NCBI RefSeq assembly: GCF_002804125.1
Contig: NZ_CP024966.1
Span: 310,001-374,000, forward strand
Direction of reading: 5' to 3'
DNA: 64,000 bases
Source: Mesoplasma entomophilum
GTDB lineage: Bacteria; Bacillota_I; Bacilli_A; Mycoplasmatales; Mycoplasmataceae
Shown here: one piece after another, positions 52,974 through 64,000 of the stretch
Layout of the letters: every line of letters begins with the position of its first letter
Position numbering within the stretch: position 1 is the first letter of the stretch
The notes under the pieces: generated by a model
What the model saw: only the letters and a program-made list of their open reading frames with translations
What the model was told of the DNA's origin: nothing
The model's database searches: none
Position numbers and translations under genes: made by a program

Positions 52974-53596
52974 TGAATAAAAAGGTTACTTTAATTTTAA
53001 TCGCTGGTGGAACAGCCTCAGGTAAAACAACAGTTGCTGACAGAATAGCTAATGAAATTTTAAAAGGCAAATCAGTAACTCATATTTCAATGGATAATTA
53101 TTATAAAGATTTTGGTGAATTAACTTTGGAAGAAAGAAGAAAAATAAATTTTGATCACCCAAATAGTGTTGATAGTGAATTACTTTTAAATGATTTACAA
53201 GCTTTAAAAGATTATCAACCAATTAAAGTTCCAGTTTATGATTTTAAAACTTCTTCAAGAACTAAAGAAACAATTACAGTTAAACCAAGTGATGTTGTAA
53301 TTCTTGATGGTATTTTTGCATTAGCAATCAAAGAAATTAGAAAACTTGGAGATATTAAAATATTTATTAAAACTGCTAATGATTTAAGATTCATTAGACG
53401 TTTACAAAGAGATGTAAATGAAAGAGGCAGAACTTTAGAAAGTGTTATTGATCAATACTTAAATGAAGTTAAGCCAATGCATGACGCATTTATTGGGCCA
53501 AGTATTGAATATGCTGATTTAATTATTCCTTATAAAGAAGGAAATGAAGTTGCCGTTGATTTAGTAGCAACTAAAATATTAACTTTGTTATCTTAA
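52973..53596 (+). CDS. udk: Uridine kinase
   Basis: Pyrimidine salvage enzyme that phosphorylates uridine and cytidine; 207 aa, typical. P-loop GGTASGKTT at residues 12-20, SMDNYYKDFGELTLEERRKINFDHPNS near 41, DGIFAL near 107 and RFIRRLQRDVNERGRTLESVIDQYL near 138 are diagnostic. The start overlaps the stop of the upstream nuclease gene; GGAAGGA in the end of that gene is the ribosome site. Insertion of the nuclease gene may have changed how udk is expressed. Confidence 0.96.
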   Translation: MNKKVTLILIAGGTASGKTTVADRIANEILKGKSVTHISMDNYYKDFGELTLEERRKINFDHPNSVDSELLLNDLQALKDYQPIKVPVYDFKTSSRTKETITVKPSDVVILDGIFALAIKEIRKLGDIKIFIKTANDLRFIRRLQRDVNERGRTLESVIDQYLNEVKPMHDAFIGPSIEYADLIIPYKEGNEVAVDLVATKILTLLS

Positions 53597-53616
53597 AAAG
53601 CCATTTGGCTTTTTTA
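53595..53616 (+). terminator. Terminator after udk
   Basis: Stem AAAAAGCCA/TGGCTTTTT with a 2-3 base loop and a T-run; it overlaps the stop codon. Confidence 0.85.
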
Positions 53617-53718
53617 TTTTATGATGCATAAAAATTCCAGTTTGTCAATGTCAATAGTTTTTTTGATTGAATTTAAATTAATAAGTGGTACATTCATAGT
53701 TGTTAGGATGGAAATAAA

Positions 53719-55551
53719 ATGAATTTTGATTTTTTAAAAAAATTACCAGAACACAAAGAAAAGGAACTTCTTATAGAAAATATAACTGCTATTGAAAAGA
53801 ATTTGGTTGATGATAAAGTAAAACATAGAATTAGAAATACAATGGAAATATTTTTTAAGACTTTTATACTAAATAAAAAGTTTAATAAATTAAAAGAACA
53901 TATTTTAATTGATTTTGTAAAAAGTATTGAAAAGAAAATAGATCATTCTGATTTTCAAGAATTGGAATTAACAGTTATATATTTATGAAGATTAGGTAAT
54001 CAAAATACTCATAGCAATAAAGTTGATATTTATAATTTTGACAGATCTTTAACAGATAATATTGCAGCGTTTAGAAGACTTCATTATTTAATTTCATTTC
54101 TAATGCACAAACATTTAGGTATTATATTTAATTTAAAATCTTTTGATGATTCAATCTATTTAAGAGATTATATGACCGTTGATTCTAAAGTTTTTAACAA
54201 TGATATTATTTTTGAAAATGAAAATTTAGTTAAAACTTTTAGTGTAAGTAACATAGGTATTGAATTATTTAAAATATTAGAAAATAAAAGTTCAATATTA
54301 ATTGATTCAACATTCACAAAAACAATTAGAAAAATACAATTAGTTTTAAAAAGCATTCTAAACTCAGGTAATAATAAAGCTCCATATTCATTAGGTACTA
54401 TTGGAATTGCAATAAATGAACATACAGATACGTATTTAGTTAATGGAAAGATGAGACTTCTTTTATATTTCTTTTCCTTAAAATCTTTAAGAAGTGAAAT
54501 AAAAGAAAGAGAAATGCAAGAATTAAAGTATTCAAAAAATATATCAACCATTTTCGAACCATCATTTGAAAATATTGAATATTTTAAATCTGAAAATAAT
54601 TTAGATGCGGTTAAAAGACAAGTTGATGACATAAATTTAATATTAAGTTCTCAACATACATCCTGAAGAAGTCTATGTGAAGAATTGAAAACACAAGAAA
54701 TTTTTGAAATTTATGAATGCATAAAGAATTTTATTTTTGAATTAACAGACGAAGAATTTTCAAATTTTGTTCTTGGCTTATTTCAATATAGTCAAATTTT
54801 TATGATTAACTTTAACAAAGATAAAATAAATAAAAATATTATTTCCAATTTCTTACAAGAAAATGATGATGTGATATTTCCAATACAGATTTTAAGAGGT
54901 GCTTTTAAAAATGATAGTAAAACTGAAAGTGATTTATTAAAAAGTAGCTATATTAAAAAAGAAAAAAATACTAAACAACTTGTTGCAGATGATTACATTA
55001 TTAGAAATAGAGGGAATTGAATTGATTTATTTAAAATGCAAAATAAATATTTAATTGATCCTGTTATTGAATGTTTAGTTAATGATAAAGATGAAACCTA
55101 TGCTTGATTATTCAGATATAAATATAATAATAAAGTATATCTTTTCTTTATGTTAACAAGAAATGATAATAAAGAATGCTATTTTGATTTTGAAGTATTT
55201 AATGAAATAGTTAATGAATATAAAGAAAGGTACAACGAAAATTTAGATTTTATTCCTTACTTAGGTTTTTTCTCTAAAATTGCATTAAATAGTTTTGAAA
55301 CGGATATTGAATATATTAATTTACGTTTTATAGAGCCAAAAGACTTTTGACAAGCATATTATAAAGAACCTGAATGTATAGATATCAAAAAAGCTTTAAT
55401 AAAGACTAACTTTATTAAGGAAGGGAAAACAACACATATTGGTGAAATTACACCGATATTAAAAGTTAATGAAAAATCAAATTTGTTAATAACAGAAAAT
55501 GATTTAGTAAAAGCAACTAGTTCAGTTTATAGGGTCAAATTTAAATACTAA
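53719..55551 (+). CDS. Unknown 610-aa protein of the AIPR operon
   Basis: Soluble protein. Around residues 90-135 it has YLWRLGNQNTHSNKVDIY followed by RSLTDNIAAFRRLHYLISFLMHKHLG, a pattern like the DUF4145 helical domain (R..GN..aH) found in type I restriction subunits and other defence proteins. The rest is not recognised; the C-terminus is beta-rich. GGATGG lies before the ATG. It starts the three-gene unit, with the small Cys-rich gene 16 bases downstream. Trp codons are TGA. It has its own space after the udk terminator, so the unit has an independent promoter. Confidence 0.65.
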
Positions 55552-55567
55552 AAAGGAGTACGATTAT

Positions 55568-55801
55568 ATGAATAAAATAACAACATGTCTACATATACAT
55601 AAGACAATAAAAATCTGTAAAGCAGGCACAATTAGAGATAGAATAAAAGATAATATAATTTATCTAGCTTGTGATAGACTAGTGATAACTAATGAGTGCA
55701 TGGATTGTGAAAAGATTTTTAATTGAGCATGAGTTGATGATGAAAACGTAAAAAACTTTTACAAGGAAAAACAATATAATTGAATGAAAGAGGACAAGTA
55801 A
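55568..55801 (+). CDS. Small Cys/His-rich protein in the AIPR operon
   Basis: 77 aa. Cys and His residues in CLHIHKTIKICKAGT, then ACDR, then NECMDCEKIF look like a zinc-binding arrangement. Three TGA Trp codons near the end (FNWAWV and YNWM). AAAAGGAG is its ribosome site. Its stop is 1 base before the AIPR start. Too short to be seen by size filters but well placed and with good signals. Function unknown; probably a subunit or regulator of the AIPR module. Confidence 0.65.
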
Positions 55802-55802
55802 T

Positions 55803-57722
55803 ATGAAATTAAAATTTAATAGTACAATAGATAATAAAATGAGCATGGTAAGACATAATTTTAAAAGTGAATTAGATACTTTTTTCAGAGTTTATCGTGA
55901 TGAATATATTTATAATGAATATGAAGGAATTGAAAACGAAAAAGAATTTTTAAACTCAGGTAATTTAAAAATGATTTTCGAAAGCATTGATCAAGATTTA
56001 GAAATATTTCTTTTAAACGAATTAGATTTTTTATCTGAAGATGATCTTTTTAAAGCTATAAAAAAGGATATATCAAGTGATTTTATTCAATTTAAAAATA
56101 AAAATATGCAGGAAGTTAAATGATTTAATCATGCTTTAAGCCAAATAGAAAATTATGTTGAAAATAATTATATACCCAAATTAATATTTAATTTTAATTA
56201 TTTAAACAAATTACCTAATAAAATCTTTACAAACTTTATAAATATGCAAATAAAAGAACTTGAAGCATTATTTAGCGATATGTTTAATAAAAAAATTCAA
56301 GTTCAAATAAGAATATTAGGTTTCGCGCAATTAAATATCAAAACAATGCAATATATTTCAGAAGAAGGGGTTTATGGTAGAACAACTTTAGAATATTTAA
56401 AAACAACTGCAACAGCTGAAGGATCAGTTTTAAAATTTGGAGATACAAATGATGGCGTAATAACCAGATTAGCTGTTATTAAAGCTTCAAGCTTGAAGAA
56501 AATTTACAAGAAATTAGAAGAAAATTATGATCTTAATAGTTTATTTTCTTGAAATGTAAGAGAATATTTTAAAGATAACAAAGTTGATAAAAAAATAAAA
56601 AAAACTTTGGAAAATAAGCCTAATGATTTTTTTACTTTTAATAATGGTTTAACAATAATAGGAGAAAACATTGAAAGAGATGGAACAAATATTAAAATTG
56701 ATAAAATGTGTATTTTAAATGGTGCTCAAACAACAACACTTATAAGCACAATTGATGATGATAAACTTGAAGATGTTGGAGTTTTTGCAAAAATAATTGA
56801 CATTAGTTCATTTAAAAATGATGAAGAAAAGCAAGAATATATTTCTTCTTTATCTCAAGCTTCAAATAACCAAAAACCAGTGAAAACACAAGATCTTCTT
56901 TCTCAAGAGCAAAAAATAAGAGAGTACATCAAAGGTTTTAATTCTAAAGTATCAGGTAATGATGAATTAAAAATTATATTTAAGAGTAAAAAAGGATCGA
57001 TAGTTGAAAAAAATAAAGATGTTAAAATATTGACTGTTGAAAGTTTCTTGAAAAATGCATTATGATCTGTTTGTTTACAACCTGGTTTAGCAAGAAGTGG
57101 TTTTGGAGATTTTTTAAATAAAGATCAAGCATCTACAAATAGTTTTGAAAAAATATTTAGTATTTTTGATTTATTAGACAATAAAAAAGAAAGCAATTTA
57201 TTTTTAATTAAAGATATTTTAGAAATGGATGCAATGATGAATTCAATTAAGTCTAAAATGATTAGAGAGTTTAAGTCAAAAATTGAAATGACCACTATTG
57301 AAAGAATTAAACAGAATACTTTGTTTAATATTGAAGTACTTAATAATGCTAAATTGTTTATTCAGTCAACTATTTTTTACTTATGAATTCATTTAAAATT
57401 TCCCGAGATAGAAAACGAAACACTTGATATAAACAAAATTGATCAATTATTCTCTTTTTACAAGAAAAATAAAGTAATGGATAGTATATTCAAGAAAAAC
57501 AGAAATACTGAAAATGATTTAGATATTCGATTTGAAACTTTTTTTAATGTCGTTTTTCTTAAAATTGTTGAAATTATTAAAGAAATTAAAAGCTCAAGTG
57601 TTTCTGTAACCAACTTCACAAAAACGCAATCATCATTTAAAACATTCATTAAAGAATTTGTAAATGAAATAGAGGCAGAACCCGAAATTTTAGAAAAATG
57701 TAATTTATTATTTAATTTATAA
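55803..57722 (+). CDS. AIPR family protein (abortive phage resistance)
   Basis: 639 aa. The family core is clear: FSWNVREYFKDNKVDKKIKKTLENKPNDFFTFNNGLTIIGENI (about residues 249-287) and ILNGAQTTTLISTI (about 301-314), then SQASNNQKPVKTQDLLSQEQ. These are the AIPR (PF10592-type) hallmarks of proteins linked to abortive infection in several bacteria. Residues 1-140 and the C-terminal 200 are helical and less conserved. It starts 1 base after the Zn-protein stop, so the three genes are coupled. Trp is TGA. The biochemical action of AIPR proteins is not firmly known. Confidence 0.8.
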
Positions 57723-57724
57723 TT

Positions 57725-57752
57725 AAAAAAGCATAGTAAAAATGCTTTTTTC
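57725..57752 (+). terminator. Terminator after the AIPR gene
   Basis: Stem AAAAAAGCAT/ATGCTTTTTT around AGTAAAA, followed by CTTTT. Confidence 0.85.
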
Positions 57753-57804
57753 TTTTATTAAAAGCAAAAAAACACTTATTAATTTATAATTAATATATTA
57801 TTAG

Positions 57805-59772
<1,968 letters not shown>

Positions 59773-59789
59773 AAAGAGATGCATAAAAA

Positions 59790-61727
59790 ATGAAACCTAC
59801 ACAAAATGTTGAATCAAGTCCTAAATTAATACCAGTGCGAAATCTTTTAGAGAATCTTGAAAATGGAAAATTAGAATTGCCTATTTTTCAAAGAAATAAA
59901 GTATGAACTAATAAAATGAAGGAAAGATTTAAAGAATCACTTTCTAAAAATTACCCTTTTGGTTCAATATTAATTCATCAAAAAGCATATGATGAAAGAC
60001 AGTTACTTATAGACGGTTATCAAAGGTTATCGACAATAAAAGAGTTTTGTGAGCAACCATTTAATTCTTTAAAATGGGAAGAATTTAATATTAATGATGA
60101 TCAACTACTTGATATATTAAAAAATGAAAAAATAATGAAAAAATTTAAAAATCAAATTATTTATAAGTTTCAAATTGAAAGAAATGCAACAACTTATCAA
60201 ATTATTAAAAATGTTTTAAATGATATTATTTTAAAACAAAAGAATAGTGATCAATTTAATATTTTGCAACTAGCTGATAAAATTGAACCACTTATATCTT
60301 TTAAAATAGATGAAATAAAAAGAAAAAGTGAAAATTTGAAAGATACAACTATTCCTGTCATAATAGTGACAACATTTGATCAACATGAAGTTATTGCGGA
60401 TATATTCACAAAACTTAATACTTCAGGACAGAAGTTATCTAAATATGAAATAGCAGCAGCTGATTGACAAGACATTCAAATTAAAATAAATGATTATAAA
60501 AATGATTCATTTTCAAAACAAATAGTGGATAAAATAAAAGAAAAGTATAAATACTACGAGGAAAACAAAAATAAAACGGGTATTCAAATGAACAAAAAAG
60601 CATCTGACTTAGATAAAGATGCAAGCATTGATCTATTTGAATTATTATTTGGTTTTTCAAAAGTTCTTGAAGACATAAGTAATAATTTGTTTTTGCCTAC
60701 TAAAAATAAAAAAATTGATATTTTTGAAGAAGGTTTTGAAATTATAAATTATTGCATGGGTGGAGTAAATAAAAACTTTGATAAACTTAATAAGAAATTT
60801 ATTGAATTTTTTAATATAAAAAATAATAATATTGAGCTTAATGAGATAGTTAGTTTATTAAAATATGTTAAAACTACTGTTAAAGCTGTAAATGACTACT
60901 TTGGTCATGATTCAAACAAGATATTATTAGGCTCATTAAATAATAAAAATATTGTTTGAGGAACTAACGAGAAAGAAGATGCGGGAAGTTTATTAAAACC
61001 AAGTAAATTTCAATCAATTTCATTTGTAGTCGAAATTTTTAGAACAATATTTAGAAATAACAATAAATTTGAAAATTACAATGAAAAATTTGATCAAGAA
61101 ATAACTAAAGAAATACAAAATAATTTTTACCTAGCTCAGCACTATGTATATGATACTTTTAATGATTTATTTAGTAAGTCATCAAATAAAACAGTTGATG
61201 ACATAATTTCATCCAACATTTTTAGATATAATAAACCAATTGAAAAAGGGGAAATGCTTTATTCAGTCGAGAAAGTTATAAACAATTTTAATGTGAAATC
61301 CAACAATAACAAGAGCAAAAGGCCAAAGTTTGATAAATCAATTCGAATACTTATATCTATAACTTATCAAAATATTCTAAGTACAACTTATAACATTGAT
61401 AGTTATCACATAGATCATTTAATACCATTTAAAATAAGTGAAAATAAGAATGAAAAAATTGATATTAATAGATTAGGAAATCTTGCATTAATAGATTCGG
61501 AATCCAATTCAATAAAATCTGATAAAGATTTGTATAAACTTATTAAAGGTGAAATTTTTAGTACAGAAGAAGTTGAAAATTGAACTTTTATTAATAGAAA
61601 TGAATTTGGATTATTTAGTTTTGAAGGTAAAGAATGAAAGCAAATTGAAAAAGATTTACAAAATATGTCAGAAATACGAGAAAGCAGATACATTGAAAAG
61701 TTTATGAAATTTTGAAAATATAGTTAG
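59790..61727 (+). CDS. DUF262/DUF1524 (GmrSD-type) nuclease between parE and parC
   Basis: 645 aa. DUF262 domain: [10 protein letters not shown] near residue 31 and [14 protein letters not shown] near 72 (the IPxFQR and DGQQR motifs), [20 protein letters not shown] near 206. C-terminal HNH of DUF1524 type: YHIDHLIPF (H540-D542-H543) followed by [11 protein letters not shown] (N564) and N573. DUF262 plus DUF1524 in one chain is the GmrSD layout, a type IV NTP-dependent enzyme cutting modified phage DNA. It begins 17 bases after parE and ends 23 bases before parC. Trp is mostly TGA with a TGG at 60077. A standalone restriction gene, not a topoisomerase partner. Confidence 0.85.
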
Positions 61728-61750
61728 AAATCAAGAAAGGAGAAATATAC

Positions 61751-64000
61751 ATGGCAAAAAAAATAGATAATTCAAATATTGAATCTGAAAAAGGAATAAT
61801 TAGTTATGCTTTAGAAGACTTAATGGGTGAACGTTTTGGTAGATATGCTAAATACATTATTCAAGAACGTGCATTACCAGATGCTAGAGATGGTTTAAAA
61901 CCAGTTCAAAGACGTATTTTATATGCAATGAATGAATTAAATCTAACTTATGATAAACCATATAAAAAATCAGCTAGAGTAGTTGGAGAAGTTATTGGTA
62001 AGTACCACCCACATGGTGATACATCAATTTATGATGCAATGGTTCGTATGAGTCAATGATGAAAACTAGGAATGCCTTTAATTGATATGCAAGGTAATAA
62101 CGGATCTATTGATGGTGATAGTGCAGCTGCAATGCGTTATACTGAAACTCGTTTAGCAAAAATTAGTGATTTAATGTTAGATGACTTAAATAAAAATACA
62201 GTTAAGTTTGCACCTAACTTTGATGATAGTGAAAAAGAACCAACTGTTTTACCAAGTTATTTCCCTAACATTCTAGTTAATGGATCAACAGGAATTGCTG
62301 CTGGTTATGCTACAAACATGCCTCCACATAACCTTGGTGAAATTATTGATGCAACTATTAAATTAATTAGAACTCCAAATACTAGAATAGATACTATTTT
62401 AGAAATCGTTAAAGGACCAGATTTCCCAACTGGAGGAACTGTTCAAGGTCGTAATGGTATTAAAGATGCATTTACAACAGGAAAAGGTAAAGTTATTGTT
62501 AATTCAAAATGACATGAAGAAGATAATAACATCATTATTGATGAAATCCCTTATGAAGTTGTTAAACAAGATTTAGTTAAAAAAATTGGTGATGTTATTG
62601 ACGCTAATCCAGGTTTAGGGATCTTAGAAGTAAGAGATGAAACTGATCGAAATGGATTAAGAATAGCAATTGATTTAAGTGATAAAGCTAATTTAGATAC
62701 AGTTAGAAAATTTTTATTTAAATCAACTCCATTAAGTATTTCATATAACTATAACAATGTGGCTATTGTTGATTTACAACCTAAACAATTAGGAATTATT
62801 GAATTAATTCATGCATATATTGCTCACTATAAAGAAGTATTTACATTTAGAACTCAATTTGATTTAAATAAAGCTGAAAAACGTTTAGAAATTATTTTAG
62901 GTTTAATTAAAGCAATGAGTATTTTAGATCAAGTTATCTCAGTAATTAGAAGTTCAACAAATAGAAGTGATGCTATTGAAAACTTAGTTTCAAAATTTAT
63001 ATTCTCTCAACCTCAAGCAGCAGCTATTGTTGATATGAGACTATATCGTTTAACTTCAACTGATGTGGTTAAACTACAAAATGAAAAAGAAGAATTAGAT
63101 GTAAACATTGCTAAGTTAAAAGCTATTTTAAATAGTGAAGAAGTAATGGATAATGAAATTATTAATCGTTTACGAGAAGTTAAAAAACAATTCCAAACTC
63201 CAAGAAGATCAACTGTTGAAGATAGCATTGAAAACTTAGATGTTGAGCAAAAAGAAGTATTAGTTGAACATGAATATAACTTATGAATTTCAAAAGATGG
63301 ATATTTAAAAGCTATTGAATCAAAACTAATTAGTAAAAATGATCCTGCTGTATTTGGTAGAAAACCAAACGATATGTGAATTGCAGCTGGAGAAGTAAGT
63401 AACTTACAACATTTAATCTTAATCACAAATAAAGGAACATACTATTCAATTCCTTTATATAAATTACCAATGAGTAAATGAAGAGACATGGGAGTTCATG
63501 TTAACACTATTGCTACAATGGATCCAAGTGAACATATTGTTAGTGCATTTGTAGTTAAAGATTTTGCTGAAGCTTTACAACAAATCTTAATCACAAGTAA
63601 AAATGGAAACATTAAACGTATACCAGTTAAAGATTTAGAAACAAAAATCTTTACACGTGCATTTAGAATTATGAAATTAGATGCAGCTGATGAAATTGTT
63701 AGTGCTAGTCTAATTACTTCAAAAACTAGAACTTGTGGAATTATTACAAGAAATGGTTATGGGGTAAGATACCATATTGAAGATATTCCTGTTCAAGGAA
63801 CTAATTCAAAAGGAGTTAAAGCAGCTAATCTAAAAGAAGATTACATAGTTGCAGGTTTAGGATTAACAAGTGAAGATACTATTATGTATCTAACTGAAAA
63901 AGATGGAGTTAAAAAATTCAGAAATGAAGATTTACCAATCTATATTAGACCAAAACGTGGAGTAAGAGTATTACCAGAACGTAAACGTGGAACTGAATAC
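61751..64000 (+). CDS. parC: DNA topoisomerase IV subunit A, 3' end beyond window
   Basis: The strand-cutting subunit; 750 residues visible and the frame is open to the end. [31 protein letters not shown], then [17 protein letters not shown] near residue 86 and the active-site [11 protein letters not shown] with Tyr130. The residue equivalent to the quinolone-determining Ser80 of other ParC proteins is Thr91, and the equivalent of Glu84 is Asp95. AAGAAAGGAG precedes the ATG. The C-terminal beta-propeller repeats begin near residue 500. It pairs with parE; the insertion leaves both reading frames intact. Confidence 0.96.

Overview
This window is part of a wall-less bacterial (Mollicutes) genome, most likely from the Entomoplasma/Mesoplasma/Spiroplasma branch. 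The DNA is very AT-rich. Almost every long gene contains in-frame TGA codons at conserved tryptophan positions (for example in PolC, RpoD, ParC and SecDF), so genetic code 4 applies and all genes here were read with TGA as Trp. Core genes are tightly packed, often overlapping by 1-25 bases, and nearly all lie on the plus strand. Only three genes are on the minus strand, all in accessory islands.

Region 1 (1-30360) is mostly housekeeping. It holds era (5' end cut by the window)-recO, glyS, dnaG-rpoD-trmK-NIF3-like-DEAD helicase, a YitT-type membrane protein, an unusually long SecDF, apt, tag, the (p)ppGpp synthetase/hydrolase, a small sigma-like protein, coaE, truB-ribF, rpsO, tRNA-Gly(UCC), a membrane protein, cdsA, a site-2 protease (rseP-like), polC and a nitroreductase. 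Rho-independent terminators close most of these units.

Region 2 (30361-64000) alternates housekeeping blocks with accessory islands that look like anti-phage defence genes. The core blocks are rimP-nusA-ylxR-ylxQ-infB; a DnaJ-like/membrane/unknown/rsmE operon; udk; and parE-parC (parC runs off the end). The islands are: a minus-strand pair of small membrane proteins, then a SIR2-domain gene with an 879-aa unrecognised partner, before rimP; a two-methyltransferase plus HNH-endonuclease restriction-modification system after infB; a PrrC/RloC-like ATPase with a 192-aa partner and a Dam methylase remnant; a probable modification-dependent nuclease (SRA-like plus PD-(D/E)XK) overlapping udk; a three-gene AIPR module; and a DUF262/HNH (GmrSD-type) gene wedged between parE and parC.

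Two islands are framed by decayed duplicates of neighbouring core genes. The polC 3' end and nitroreductase are repeated at about 31640-32332. The infB 3' end and the dnaJ-like gene are repeated so that a membrane-gene fragment is joined directly to an infB fragment across a 6-bp microhomology, the signature of an old tandem duplication. Different defence cargo sits in each duplicated interval. The best candidates for something undescribed are the SIR2 plus 879-aa pair, the 610-aa/Zn-protein/AIPR trio, and the duplication-framed exchange of cargo between core genes.
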